A stretch of 34,918 nucleotides of DNA from an uncultured Pirellulaceae bacterium (GCA_937921995.1 CAKZVF010000200.1:1-34918), one strand, 5' to 3'; positions 23,398-32,511 are shown, numbered from the stretch's first letter. Notes: generated by a model not told the origin, from the letters alone. Made by a program: numbers and translations.

Positions 23398-24630
23398 GTG
23401 CCTCAAATCCAAACGGAAGACAAAACACCCACCGCAAAACTGTGGTGGGTGATGTTTTTTCAGTACTTCATCTGGGGTGCGTGGCTGCCGCTGCTGTTTG
23501 GTTATCTTGGTCCGCAGGGACTAATTTTTTCCAGCACTGAGCAAACGCTGATCCTGATCTCGTTTCCCGTTTCGGCACTACTGTCGGTGTTCTTTGGAAA
23601 CCAGTTCGCCGACCGGAGATTCGATGGCGAAAAGTTCTTGGCCGCCAGTCATTTCCTGAGCGGATTGGCGATGGTGGGCCTGTATCTTTCAACCGGTTTT
23701 ATCGCGTTCGCGTTGTGCATGTGGGCTCACGCGCTGCTATTTGTGCCCACGCTTTCGGTCGCGAACTCCGTTTTGTTTTCAGCGATGCGGGATCCTCAAC
23801 GAGAATACGGCGTCGTTCGGCTGGGCGGAACGTTTGGATGGATGACCGCCAGTTGGCCGGCGTTCTTTTTGCTGTCCAATGACCCCATGGCCGTACGCAA
23901 TACGTTTGTCGTTGCGGCCATTGCGTCATTTATGTTCGCCGCGTTCAGTCTGACTCTGCCCCACACGCCCGCCAACCGCGGGGCCAAGGGATTGGCGTGG
24001 TGGCAAGCCATCAAGACGCTCGCGATCCCCTTCATTTTCGTGCTGTGGATCGTAACGATGTTGGACTCATCGGTGCACGATCTGTACTTCATGTGGGCCA
24101 GCAGCTTCATCGCCAGTATCGGCGTCGACGCGCAGTGGATCATGCCCATCATGAGCATCGGTCAACTGGCAGAGATCGCGTCGATGTTTGCGATCGGTGC
24201 GGTGTTGGCGAAACTTGGATGGAAGTGGACGTTGATCCTGGGTGTCAGCGGGCAGGTGGCAAGGTTCGCGATTTTTGCCTTTATGCCGAGCCTACCGATG
24301 GTGATTGTGGGGATCGCTTTGCATGGCATGTTCTACGCGTTCTTTTTCGCGACTGTGTTTATCTTCGTCGACGAATTTTTACCCAAAGAAATCCGCGCCA
24401 GTGCACACGGCATCTTCAATTTCATGATGCTCGGCGGTGGTCCGATCATCTCGCGCTTGATCGCTCCGTACCTTTTCAATCAACACAGCGCTCAGACCGA
24501 CGGCGTTGTTTCGGTTGATTTCTCCAGCCTGTTTCTCTACCCGATGTCGATTTCGATCGCGGCGGTTGTGTTGTTGCTGATCGGTTTTCGCCCGCCGCAA
24601 AACAAACCGGCCCCCAACGATTGCGTCTAA
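23398..24630 (+). CDS. Nucleoside permease-like MFS transporter (NupG/XapB family)
   Basis: A 410-residue inner-membrane protein with ~12 hydrophobic helices. The opening WWVMFFQYFIWGAWLPLLFGYL is the hallmark of the nucleoside:H+ symporter branch (NupG, XapB). PTLSVANSVLF, REYGVVRLGGTFGWMTASW and VDEFLPKEIRASAHGIFNF are also typical of that branch. The start is GTG 23398; an in-frame ATG at ~23452 falls inside helix 1 and would clip it. A short hairpin (AGCACT/AGTGCT, 23365-23383) lies just before the start. The substrate is probably nucleosides, but many planctomycete homologues are untested. The stop overlaps that of the convergent kinase-like gene by a few bases. Confidence 0.88.
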   Translation: MPQIQTEDKTPTAKLWWVMFFQYFIWGAWLPLLFGYLGPQGLIFSSTEQTLILISFPVSALLSVFFGNQFADRRFDGEKFLAASHFLSGLAMVGLYLSTGFIAFALCMWAHALLFVPTLSVANSVLFSAMRDPQREYGVVRLGGTFGWMTASWPAFFLLSNDPMAVRNTFVVAAIASFMFAAFSLTLPHTPANRGAKGLAWWQAIKTLAIPFIFVLWIVTMLDSSVHDLYFMWASSFIASIGVDAQWIMPIMSIGQLAEIASMFAIGAVLAKLGWKWTLILGVSGQVARFAIFAFMPSLPMVIVGIALHGMFYAFFFATVFIFVDEFLPKEIRASAHGIFNFMMLGGGPIISRLIAPYLFNQHSAQTDGVVSVDFSSLFLYPMSISIAAVVLLLIGFRPPQNKPAPNDCV

Positions 24631-25823
24631 CCGCGGCGGATCTCCGAGCCCTTGAAGCGGATGTGGATTCGATAAATCGCCTTTTGTGAATATTCAATCG
24701 CCCCCGTTTCCAAGTCGAATCGTTCGGGGATTTCTTTGATGGTTTTATCGATCACCGCGTGGAAACCACGTTCGGAAAAGATGTCGATCAACATCGACAG
24801 TGCCAACGGTTCATCAAACAAACGGTCCTCGGAATTCACCGCCGCGCGTCCAGACAACGCATGCCGAGTAATGATCGGCATGAATTTCTCTTGGATCGTA
24901 TCTACGACGCGAATGAACATCGGTCGATGTTCGATCTGGTAGCTATCTAAACGGCGCACCAATTCCTGTCGCGCGTGCACGATGATCTCTTCGGCCAACG
25001 GAATCGGAGCCAACAAATCAAACGTAGATGGTTCCAGTTCCAACGAACTTTGATACTGAAGCTCGTTGAGAATATTGGCTTCGACCTCCGCTACCGGTCC
25101 TTCGGCGTTGATGAAGTGATAGTGATAAATTTCCTTCAGCGACTGCAACGCATCCCAAGTCTTCTCCTTGAAGACTTGATAGCGCCGTGCGGATTTTTCT
25201 GGGCTAAGATCTGTCGAGCGAACCGGTTCGAGAACGCCAACGCCGGTTTCTTCGACTTCTTGATTGTGACGTTCCATCTCCAATCCGCGTTTCCGCTGGC
25301 GGTCGATACTGGTTTGCTGACCGACGAAAAGCACCATCGCATGAATGGTAGGACGGCGGAAATGGATCGCCAGCGGTGTGTTTTCGTAATGGTCGTGCAG
25401 ACTGTCGATCTTGTCGACCAGCATCTTCAAACATTCGACCTGCACACGCGTACGCGGGAAGCCATCCAACAGCGCACCGTCTGCATATTCTGGTTTGAGC
25501 AGCTCTCGAAGCAGGATCGCGACGACTTCGGTGTCGCCGACCATTTGGCCATTGTCTTTGATCTTCTGGGCCTCGGGCGTGTTGAGCAAATCGCTGACGA
25601 CGATCGGCGGGCACGTCAGCCCGCGCGCGTTCATGATAAATCGCGTGTGGGTGCCCTTACCCGAACCCGGTGCACCACCCAGCAGAATCAGCTCCTTGGG
25701 AAATCGCAAGTGCTCATGCCCGACCTCTTCTTCTAATTCGCTCCAGACCGTTTTAAAGATGACCAGCGCATCTTTAATCTCAAGGTCGACGTTGTTTTGC
25801 GAGTGGATGGAGGTTTTGGACAT
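24627..25823 (-). CDS. Adenylate-kinase-like nucleoside monophosphate kinase with C-terminal extension
   Basis: A protein of 398 residues, against ~190-220 for bacterial adenylate kinase. The P-loop GGAPGSGKGTH lies at 49-59. It is followed by NMP-binding-like VSDLLNTPEA, the QMVGDTEVVAILLREL segment, and DGFPRTRVQVECL, the AK signature D-G-F-P-R. A Lys/Arg-rich LID-like stretch lies at ~175-215. From ~260 onward there are ~140 residues not found in adenylate kinase, with EEIIVHARQELVRRLDSYQ, MPIITRHALSGRAAV and YRIHIRFKGSEIRRG. Phosphotransfer between ATP and a nucleotide is likely; whether AMP is the acceptor is uncertain. The stop codon overlaps the convergent transporter gene. Confidence 0.82.
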   Translation of the reverse strand: MSKTSIHSQNNVDLEIKDALVIFKTVWSELEEEVGHEHLRFPKELILLGGAPGSGKGTHTRFIMNARGLTCPPIVVSDLLNTPEAQKIKDNGQMVGDTEVVAILLRELLKPEYADGALLDGFPRTRVQVECLKMLVDKIDSLHDHYENTPLAIHFRRPTIHAMVLFVGQQTSIDRQRKRGLEMERHNQEVEETGVGVLEPVRSTDLSPEKSARRYQVFKEKTWDALQSLKEIYHYHFINAEGPVAEVEANILNELQYQSSLELEPSTFDLLAPIPLAEEIIVHARQELVRRLDSYQIEHRPMFIRVVDTIQEKFMPIITRHALSGRAAVNSEDRLFDEPLALSMLIDIFSERGFHAVIDKTIKEIPERFDLETGAIEYSQKAIYRIHIRFKGSEIRRG

Positions 25824-26325
25824 GGGACGGAAATGGGTGGTAAAAATACGATTAAGAAAACGACGGAGGTAATGATTTAGCGGAAATGCCGCAAAGCGCG
25901 AGGGATTATTATAGATCGCAAATCACGGATCAAAGCACAAATCTGGTACCCGTTCACCGTCTTGTCTCGAACAACTCATTGTCGCTCAGCTTTCCAAGCT
26001 GATAGCGGGTAGCACGTTTGGTTTAATTTCGGGCAATGCGGGAAGAATTGGAACGCATTTCACATCGGCGCGCTTACGATTGCGAGAATCGAGCGACAAT
26101 GACCGTGAACGGTTACCAAAAATGAAACCGCCCGCAAGAGGCTTCCCGGACGCTGAAACACGATTGACGATGGCTTATAGGTATTGGTACCAAAAAAATA
26201 GGCTCGGCAAAAGACCGTGCAAACGCTCAAGGGGAATCGCCGGCTGTCCCACCGGAGGCAGTTTCGTGCCGCACGGCCCAACATTGTTTTCAATTTCGAA
26301 CCGCCGAGGGAGTTTCTCCGTTTGT
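25824..26325. other. Intergenic region, no gene recognised
   Basis: About 500 bp between two minus-strand genes. Frames crossing it have Arg/Cys/Trp-rich, protein-unlike composition. It probably holds the promoter of the kinase-like gene (right of 25823) and the 3' end of the deaminase transcript. No repeat was recognised. Confidence 0.45.
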
Positions 26326-26763
26326 TCAAACACCAATATCTTCGTTCCACAACGCGGGCGATTCACGGATGAACTTTTGCATCATTTCGATGCACTCCGG
26401 GTCGTTGATCACTTGCAGGTCTACGCCTCGACTGCGGACATATTCTTCGGGGCCTTGGAAGGTTTTGTTTTCACCGACGATGATGCGCGGGATCTTGTAG
26501 AGAAGTGCCGTGCCGCTGCACATGTCGCAGGGGCACAGCGTCGAGTAAAGCGTCGCTCGCGTGTAGTCGCTGGCGGAGAGCCGTCCGGCATTTTCGAAGC
26601 AGTCCATTTCTGCGTGTAAGATAGGGCTTTCGTTCTGAACGCGTCGGTTGTGCCCTCGACCGACAATCTTATCGTCGATCACCAAGACCGAACCGATGGG
26701 GATTCCGCCCTCGGACAAGCCAAGCTTGGCTTCTTCGATCGCAGCTTGAAGGAAGGGGGCCAT
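26326..26763 (-). CDS. Cytosine deaminase, yeast FCY1-like
   Basis: A zinc deaminase of the CDA fold, ~145 residues from the preferred ATG 26763, which has GGAGA ~10 bases upstream. A longer frame starts at 26814 with a polar extension. The zinc site is HAEMD with PCDMC: His and the catalytic Glu in HAE, and the two Cys in CPCDMC. The flanking sequence follows yeast cytosine deaminase more than tRNA-adenosine or guanine deaminases: LSEGGIPIGSVLV, GRGHNRRVQ, ENAGRL, TLYSTLCPCDMCSG, IPRIIVGEN, and the end FIRESPALWNEDIG. The reaction is cytosine to uracil plus ammonia, a pyrimidine salvage step. Other small nucleobase substrates remain possible. Confidence 0.85.
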   Translation of the reverse strand: MAPFLQAAIEEAKLGLSEGGIPIGSVLVIDDKIVGRGHNRRVQNESPILHAEMDCFENAGRLSASDYTRATLYSTLCPCDMCSGTALLYKIPRIIVGENKTFQGPEEYVRSRGVDLQVINDPECIEMMQKFIRESPALWNEDIGV

Positions 26764-27489
26764 GGTGGCTATCTCCGGATTAGGAATGTTCGGCTTGTTA
26801 GTTTTACAAATCATTCTTTCTTAGAACAATCATGACACAAAGTGGCCCACGGTCTAACATGTTTCCATCCACACATTCGTATGATGTAGTAACGGTTCGA
26901 ATTAGAGAAATCGAAACACCCGTTCTGGTGTCGTTCAAGTCTTGTTTTTATCAGCGTTTTCGTTGGTTCCCCTGAGTATTGCCTTAGACACCTTGCCCGA
27001 TTTTTTAGGGTGGGACTCTTTTCCAATCGCGGAGCTATTAGACTAAATGCAGCCCACAAATTTTTACAGGTTCGCAGCTTGCGTTTCGCATATTGCTTTG
27101 GCCTGAAGATGCATATTTCGAATCACATCCCTGCCGTGACGAGTCAACTACGACTTTCGAATCCGGCCGTCCACAAGAGTGTGCCGTGGCAAATCGGTGG
27201 GCTGTGAACCAAAAAAAACGATAGAAGAATCCTTTAGGGGGCTTCGCAAAATACTAGTCTTCTCCCTAGAAGTAGAAGTTCTAAGCAAGCCCCCTATTGT
27301 GATTTTGTCTACTGACGGTGGTCTACGCCGTAGTGCTATTCTGACGTCGCTTGCTCTGGAAAGTGGCGTCAAAAACTCGTGTTGACTGAGTTTGCGAAAA
27401 TAGGCAAACTACTAGACGCACTCCGTCACCTGCAGCCGCTTTTCGCGGCCCGGAGTTGAGACGACCCCCAAATCGCGAATGGAATCGGG
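26764..27489. other. Intergenic region with inverted repeats, no gene recognised
   Basis: About 700 bp between the divergent deaminase and lipoprotein genes. Several short frames cross it, but none has convincing composition or start signals. It holds a 62-bp hairpin structure (27235-27296) and a small perfect inverted repeat, AGTTTGC/GCAAACT (27389-27410), ahead of the lipoprotein gene. Confidence 0.5.
27235..27296. repeat. 62-bp inverted-repeat structure
   Basis: TAGGGGGCTT (27235-27244) is perfectly complementary to AAGCCCCCTA (27287-27296). Inside, CTTCT and AGAAG can form a second stem with a CCCT loop. No T-run follows and no target-site duplication is obvious. It could be a structured RNA, a terminator without a U-tract, or a relic of a small mobile element. 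Confidence 0.6.
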
Positions 27490-28197
27490 ATGAGTACCCA
27501 AATATCTTTGAGCCATATTCTTTGCGCCTTCAAATCGCGCAGCTCCAACTTGCTGTTTTGCTTGGCCGCTGTTGCAGTTACCTGTTTGACTGTTGGATGC
27601 GGCGATTGGACGCCTGCCGAAGCTCCCCAAACTGAAACCGCTGCGCCGGAGGAATCTGCCGCAACCGCGCAAGAAGTCACCACTTCGGTTGCCGTTTCTG
27701 CGACCAAGACCGAGGTTTCTCCAGCGGTGCAAGAAACGAAACTCCCGGACGCCGACGCCAGTCCTGAAGCCGTTTGCGAATTGTTCATGAAGTATTTGAA
27801 CTCGGGCGACCGTGTGAAGGCGGAGCGTTTGTTAACTTCGGTTGCGTTTGAGACCACGGCCAAAGCGGGGCTTTACCTGCAACCAATGGGCAGCGCTGAG
27901 GCCCAAGTTAAGATTAGTTCTGCTATCTACGTCACCAACAAACAACAGTTGGCTCACGTGCCCTGTACGATCACCGAAATCGAAGACGGCAAAACGATTA
28001 CAGATGAACTGACTTGGATGGTTCGAAAGAGCAAATCAGGTTGGCGGATTTTTGGCATGCTGCTAACGCTTGAAGATGGCAAGCAAGATTTCCTTAGCCT
28101 CGAAAACGCTCAAGACGTCGACGCGATTCTGCAGATGAGCGGCGACAATGCTTCGACACGCCAAGCCGATTCGACGTCCAACGTGTCGCTGAAGTAG
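27490..28197 (+). CDS. Hypothetical lipoprotein with C-terminal NTF2-like (DUF4878-type) domain
   Basis: A 235-residue protein starting at ATG 27490. The signal sequence ends in LTVGC (Cys37), a good lipobox. An Ala/Thr/Glu-rich linker follows to ~88. The folded part starts ASPEAVCELFMKYLNSGDRVKAERLLT, and continues to ITDELTWMVRKSKSGWRIFGM. This pattern (helix that limits a 'pool' of events, then strands ending in K..GWRI.G) is that of small NTF2-like DUF4878-type lipoprotein domains. Such proteins have no known enzymatic role. A strong palindrome lies just downstream. No operon neighbour is on this strand. Confidence 0.7.
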   Translation: MSTQISLSHILCAFKSRSSNLLFCLAAVAVTCLTVGCGDWTPAEAPQTETAAPEESAATAQEVTTSVAVSATKTEVSPAVQETKLPDADASPEAVCELFMKYLNSGDRVKAERLLTSVAFETTAKAGLYLQPMGSAEAQVKISSAIYVTNKQQLAHVPCTITEIEDGKTITDELTWMVRKSKSGWRIFGMLLTLEDGKQDFLSLENAQDVDAILQMSGDNASTRQADSTSNVSLK

Positions 28198-28224
28198 TTT
28201 CCAAAGGGTACTGTTCCCCTGTCA

Positions 28225-28297
28225 GTTTAACGACTAGCCGGCAGGCGTCGGCGTTTCGCCCCACCTAACACGGTCGCCTGCCGGCTCGTCGTTAAAC
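28225..28297. repeat. REP-type palindrome / possible bidirectional terminator
   Basis: 23-bp arms: GTTTAACGACTAGCCGGCAG plus GCG at 28225-28247, complementary to 28275-28297 with a single mismatch. The 27-nt loop itself contains GGCG-TTT-CGCC. It lies between the convergent lipoprotein and M50 genes. The GCCGGCAGGCG core is, from memory, a widespread intergenic repeat in Pirellulaceae. Confidence 0.85.
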
Positions 28298-28387
28298 GAT
28301 TGTCCAATTTCAGTGTGTAAAGTGAGCACTACTAGGCTAGCGCCAAAAGAGATCAGGCACATGAGTGTCGGCGAATCATGAACCGTT

Positions 28388-30595
28388 CTACGACGCGACC
28401 AAAATCGCTTGATCTATCTGCGTCTTCAGCCAATCGCTGGCCGCCAAAAATAGATAGCTGCCCAGTGACTGGGTCCGCGCCGTGAAAAACGCACGACCGC
28501 GCTGCCCCGAATGAAGGGTCTTGCTAATTTCATCGTCTAGCGAAACCAGCACGTCGAACCGAGGCGACAGCAACAGCATGTCCGGCCCCGCTTCATTGTC
28601 GCTCTTGGAGCCAGGCTTCATCGGCAACGGCCCGCCCGCATCGGCACAGAGGCTTGGGTGCGTTGGATGGTTTGACGCGCGGGGGTCGACGCGCCTGATC
28701 GTTGATTCAAACAACCCGATTCCCGGCAACGCAATCCGCAGCGGTTTATCCTGAGCAAGCTGAATTGATTCCAAATCCAATTGGTCCACCGACACCACGA
28801 TCTCTTTGGTCTTCCGCTGAGCCACGGTCATCAGTTCGTCGCCTTGATTGACAAAGCTTCCCAGCATGTGCTGAATGTTTCGCGCGAACACGAAACCCGT
28901 CAGTGGACTGCGCACCACCAACCCCGCTGCTTGTTCCCGTTTTTCGGCCAATTGCTTCTTAAGCCCCGTCAAATTTTCTTCTTCGACCTTGGCCAGTGCC
29001 AATTCTTTTTGCTGTCGATAAATTCGTTGCTGAATTGTGGTCGCTTTGATCTCATCCACCAAAGCATCCACCTCCAAGGTCAGGTTCTCGTTCCGCAAAC
29101 GCAGCAACGGCTGTCCTTTAGCGACCGCGTCGCCGGAGGTTATCAAAACTTCGTCCACAAAACCGTCCGCCGCAGAACGTAGAATCGTTTCGTCGGCGAA
29201 TTGAACGACCGCGGGAGCTGATTTCGTAGCTGGGGCTTTCAAAACCCAGAACAAGGCTCCGACCAATAACGCCGCGGCAAGGCAACTGACAATAGCCCGG
29301 CGGCGATTGATGGGTTTTCGCGCTTCATTGCTGAAGTGCATCTTGTATTGTTTCATCAACGGCAAACCGAACCACAGCGCGACGCCGATCGCGCCTAAAA
29401 TCAATCCCGCACCATTGAACATCACGCTGGCTGCAATGATCAGACCCACGCTGATCGAAATTTTCCAGAAGAAAGCCAGCGATCCGTATGTCTTCACGAC
29501 TTTGCTTTCCTGGGGCGCGTAAAGATTCGGTGTCTTCTCCGTTCCTAAAAACAGGTGCTTCGCGCGGTCACCGAACCACCCCGTGCCTTTGGTGTAGAGA
29601 TTGGGAACCTTCAACAGGTCGGACAAAATGAAATAGCCATCAAAACGCATTAACGGATTCGCATTAAACAGGATCGTCGTAACGCTGGCCATGAGGAACA
29701 CATTGTAAGCGCAGTCGGCAGTCAACCCTTCCGTGTTGGCCCAAACGATCAGCGTGACAAACGACACGAACAGTTCCACATACATTCCGGCCGCCGCAAC
29801 GATAATGCGTTGCCATCTACTGGGAAATCGCCACATCGACGTCACGTTCACAAACGCCATCGGCGTGAACAACAGAAATAATACTCCCGCTTCAGGCACC
29901 TCGCCCCCATAACGCTTGCAAGCGATCCCGTGAGCGAATTCGTGCACGACTTTCAGCACCAACCAGAACACCAGCAACGTGATCCAACTGTTCCCTGACA
30001 GAATCCCCTGTGATGCGGTTGCTAATTTCGTCCACTGGGTCAGCACAACCTGCCCCGCCCACACCAGACCGATCAACCAAACCACGAAAAACCATTTCGA
30101 GAACATCCAGTCGAAATACGGCTGAGCGGCCGACAACAAGGGGTTCGGATTGAACAAGTTCACCTTGAATGAGATCGGATTGATCTTGCTGATCAAAGTT
30201 TGATTGTTCAGTGATTGGAGCTGCGTCTTGAGCCGGTCCGTCGATCCGGTGGTCTCGGATATGATTAGATTAGATTGAACCAGCCACTGACTGATCGCGA
30301 TGGCTTGGGATTGCCCAATCGTGTCGTGGCCGTTGGCGTGCAACTGCGTCAGTACCTCTGCGGTAGTGCATTGACCATCCAGCGAAGCGATAAACTCGAA
30401 TTCGGCGATGCCGATTTGGAAGAACTTGGAACGGACGGGATCTTCGACAACAACAAACGTGTTTCCGTCTTCGGTACGGGTATCAAATTTCAGTTCGGCG
30501 CGCAATTTCAATCGCGCCTGCAGCCATTGCGCGTTTGGATCAGGCGCGCCGGCGGCTAATTGAATCTGGGGATCGTTTGTAGGCGATATGCTCAT
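28388..30595 (-). CDS. PqqD-like / M50 zinc metallopeptidase / HlyD fusion membrane protein
   Basis: A 735-residue protein starting at ATG 30595, whose A overlaps the upstream TAA (TAATG); an alternative start 23 codons earlier would lie inside the previous gene. The N-terminal ~115 residues form a PqqD-like winged-helix domain (FFQIGIAEFEFIASLDG, AEVLTQL). The site-2-protease core follows: HEFAH at 218-222, NANPLMRFDGYFILSD at ~311-326 with candidate third ligand Asp319, and several membrane helices. After the last helix (~435-453) comes a periplasmic HlyD arm: half-lipoyl ADGFVDEVLITSGDAVAKGQPLL, a coiled coil to ~560, lipoyl VVRSPLTGFVF, then a beta-barrel. This resembles the YydH-type 'peptide zinc metalloprotease' group. 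Its role may be cleaving or moving a peptide or protein across the envelope with the two adaptors upstream. Confidence 0.88.
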   Translation of the reverse strand: MSISPTNDPQIQLAAGAPDPNAQWLQARLKLRAELKFDTRTEDGNTFVVVEDPVRSKFFQIGIAEFEFIASLDGQCTTAEVLTQLHANGHDTIGQSQAIAISQWLVQSNLIISETTGSTDRLKTQLQSLNNQTLISKINPISFKVNLFNPNPLLSAAQPYFDWMFSKWFFVVWLIGLVWAGQVVLTQWTKLATASQGILSGNSWITLLVFWLVLKVVHEFAHGIACKRYGGEVPEAGVLFLLFTPMAFVNVTSMWRFPSRWQRIIVAAAGMYVELFVSFVTLIVWANTEGLTADCAYNVFLMASVTTILFNANPLMRFDGYFILSDLLKVPNLYTKGTGWFGDRAKHLFLGTEKTPNLYAPQESKVVKTYGSLAFFWKISISVGLIIAASVMFNGAGLILGAIGVALWFGLPLMKQYKMHFSNEARKPINRRRAIVSCLAAALLVGALFWVLKAPATKSAPAVVQFADETILRSAADGFVDEVLITSGDAVAKGQPLLRLRNENLTLEVDALVDEIKATTIQQRIYRQQKELALAKVEEENLTGLKKQLAEKREQAAGLVVRSPLTGFVFARNIQHMLGSFVNQGDELMTVAQRKTKEIVVSVDQLDLESIQLAQDKPLRIALPGIGLFESTIRRVDPRASNHPTHPSLCADAGGPLPMKPGSKSDNEAGPDMLLLSPRFDVLVSLDDEISKTLHSGQRGRAFFTARTQSLGSYLFLAASDWLKTQIDQAILVAS

Positions 30596-32511
30596 TACCA
30601 GATCGTCCAATAACGCAGCGATTCCCAAGCACCGTGGAACAGGTTCCAGCCTAGTGGTGACCATCCCGTAGCGATTTTCGCAGTGCCTTCCATCCCCGGA
30701 CGGAGTTCACCCGAGGCGTTGTCGATCTCCACTTCGGCCACAAAGACGGTATCGCCCCCAATTATTTCAGCGCTTGGATGAATCTGCTGAACTTTGCCCG
30801 ACCATTTTTCGAAGGGGAACGAGTTGATTTTCAGCGTGACGGGATCATCGTTTTTCGTGTAATGAATTTCAGCTTCGGGGATTCCGATTTCCGCAACCAT
30901 GGTTTCCAGCGGAGCGACCTCGAAGAGGTTCTGGCCCATCTCCAGCGGTGCTCCCTGAACTTTATCCATGTCCCCAGAAACAATCACACCATCAATCGGT
31001 GACCGTACCTCAAGATCCTTGATCCGGTTGTTCAGCATTTGGGTTCGGGCAGCCAGGCGATTCATTTCGCTTTTCGCAATTTGGCTTTGCGCGATCTCGC
31101 GCACCGCCAACGAAGAATCGCGTCGCCGTCGGGCGCCCTCAAATTCGGCTTCGACTCCGGCCAGCTCAATCCTCAGTTGCCGCCCCTCAAGCCGCGCGAT
31201 GACTTGGCCTTGGGTGACCACTTCACCAACTTCTACCAGAGATTTCTCCAAGATGCCGTCGTAGGGTGCCGCCACAAACCTGCGTTGGGTCGGTTGAATC
31301 TGGCATTCGCATTTCACGCGGTATGGCATCGGTACCGCCATCAGCCCGGCGCACAAAAGCACGCCAGCCAAGACTTTTCGGGACGTCGTTTTCCCTTTTA
31401 TCAACTTCGACTTCAAGCGTTGAGCCGTCGAATGATTGGCGCGATTGGTCACGTCGAACTGTTTGGCAACCAATCCGGTCATCTTTTCAACATAAGCCTG
31501 CTGTCGGTCGGCTTGGCCTACTTCGCTTAGCGTCACCAATAGCGCTCCAACAACCGAACCACCCTTCAGCGCCATCGGCAGGGTGATCGCCGCCGCTGCG
31601 CCGGACGCAACGCACCAGTTCTCCAGCGGCAAAATATGAGCGGCTTTCTGAGCCGCGTCTTTGTTGGGGTAAGTGATCGTTGCACCGGTGGCCACCGATT
31701 GAGCGATCGCCGAAAGCAGTAACTTATTATTGGCAGCGCCGGCGTCGACTTTCTCAACATCCGAAACGGCCAACAACATCGGATTGCCCCGCGTGTCCAC
31801 CTCAGCCATCGCGACTTGATTTGCCTTTAACAATCGCCGTAGATGATTGACGATCGCGATCGCCGCCTCGGTCGAATTGTTGGAATCGCCGATGGAATCA
31901 AGTAGTCCGATCGCATCGGTCAGCGTTTGCGATTGTGATTGAGCGATCTCCGTTTGGCGGCGCTGTGCCCAGCGGCTGACCGATTGAGACGCGATCCCCA
32001 GCAGCCATTGAAGGCGCAGTGGCGTCTGATCATTGGCCAGAAAACAAGCCGCCAGGATTTCACCGGACTCTGAGGCTTGGTTGTCAAGCGGAGCGGCGAC
32101 CAGGACGTATTTTTGATCGGGCAAGACGACGGCGCTGCAGATTTGATCGAATTCTCTTGCCTTGCGAACCACCGAGGTAATTTCAGCTTCCACCGATAGC
32201 CAAACCGCATTTGCATTTTCATCGGAGACGCTCGAACTCTTAATCGCCGCGCCTTCTGTATCGACTTCAACTCGCCACATCGCAAGACAATCTGTTTCGG
32301 CGTCGATGATTTCAAAAATCGCCTTAAAAAGTGTTTGGGCGGACAGGGCGCTGTCGACGGCGTTGGAGAAGTTTCGAATCAGCGGCTGCGATTGGATATC
32401 CAATAGCGCTGCGGTATCTGCGCCGCGGTCCCCGTCTGGGCGGATTGAAACGGTCGGCACCCGACTACCGGCGTTTGCATCTGTCGGCGGTGTTGGGGGG
32501 AGCTGCGACAT
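30595..32511 (-). CDS. GAF-domain / HlyD fusion membrane adaptor
   Basis: A protein of 638 residues. Residues ~40-190 and ~205-355 look like GAF-type sensor regions; the second is clearer (AAIAIVNHLRRLLKANQVAMAEVD, ITLPMALKGGSVVGALLVTL). A single membrane helix follows at ~379-397 (KVLAGVLLCAGLMAVPMPY). The exported part is a HlyD-type periplasmic adaptor: AAPYDGILEKSLVEVGEVVTQGQVIARL (~414-441), a helical hairpin (~445-498), DLEVRSPIDGVIVSG, and a beta-barrel with GMEGTAKI near the end. A cytoplasmic ligand sensor joined to a periplasmic adaptor is unusual. Its stop overlaps the M50 start, so the two proteins are probably made in step and work together. Confidence 0.87.
   Translation of the reverse strand: MSQLPPTPPTDANAGSRVPTVSIRPDGDRGADTAALLDIQSQPLIRNFSNAVDSALSAQTLFKAIFEIIDAETDCLAMWRVEVDTEGAAIKSSSVSDENANAVWLSVEAEITSVVRKAREFDQICSAVVLPDQKYVLVAAPLDNQASESGEILAACFLANDQTPLRLQWLLGIASQSVSRWAQRRQTEIAQSQSQTLTDAIGLLDSIGDSNNSTEAAIAIVNHLRRLLKANQVAMAEVDTRGNPMLLAVSDVEKVDAGAANNKLLLSAIAQSVATGATITYPNKDAAQKAAHILPLENWCVASGAAAAITLPMALKGGSVVGALLVTLSEVGQADRQQAYVEKMTGLVAKQFDVTNRANHSTAQRLKSKLIKGKTTSRKVLAGVLLCAGLMAVPMPYRVKCECQIQPTQRRFVAAPYDGILEKSLVEVGEVVTQGQVIARLEGRQLRIELAGVEAEFEGARRRRDSSLAVREIAQSQIAKSEMNRLAARTQMLNNRIKDLEVRSPIDGVIVSGDMDKVQGAPLEMGQNLFEVAPLETMVAEIGIPEAEIHYTKNDDPVTLKINSFPFEKWSGKVQQIHPSAEIIGGDTVFVAEVEIDNASGELRPGMEGTAKIATGWSPLGWNLFHGAWESLRYWTIW

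Noticed and set aside
26060..26350. 96-codon minus-strand frame left of the deaminase
   Set aside because: It has Arg/Cys/Trp-rich composition with no domain, and it overlaps the 3' end of the deaminase gene.
27148..27385. Overlapping 68-74-codon frames on both strands
   Set aside because: Both simply cross the inverted repeat at 27235-27296, and neither has a start signal or family resemblance.
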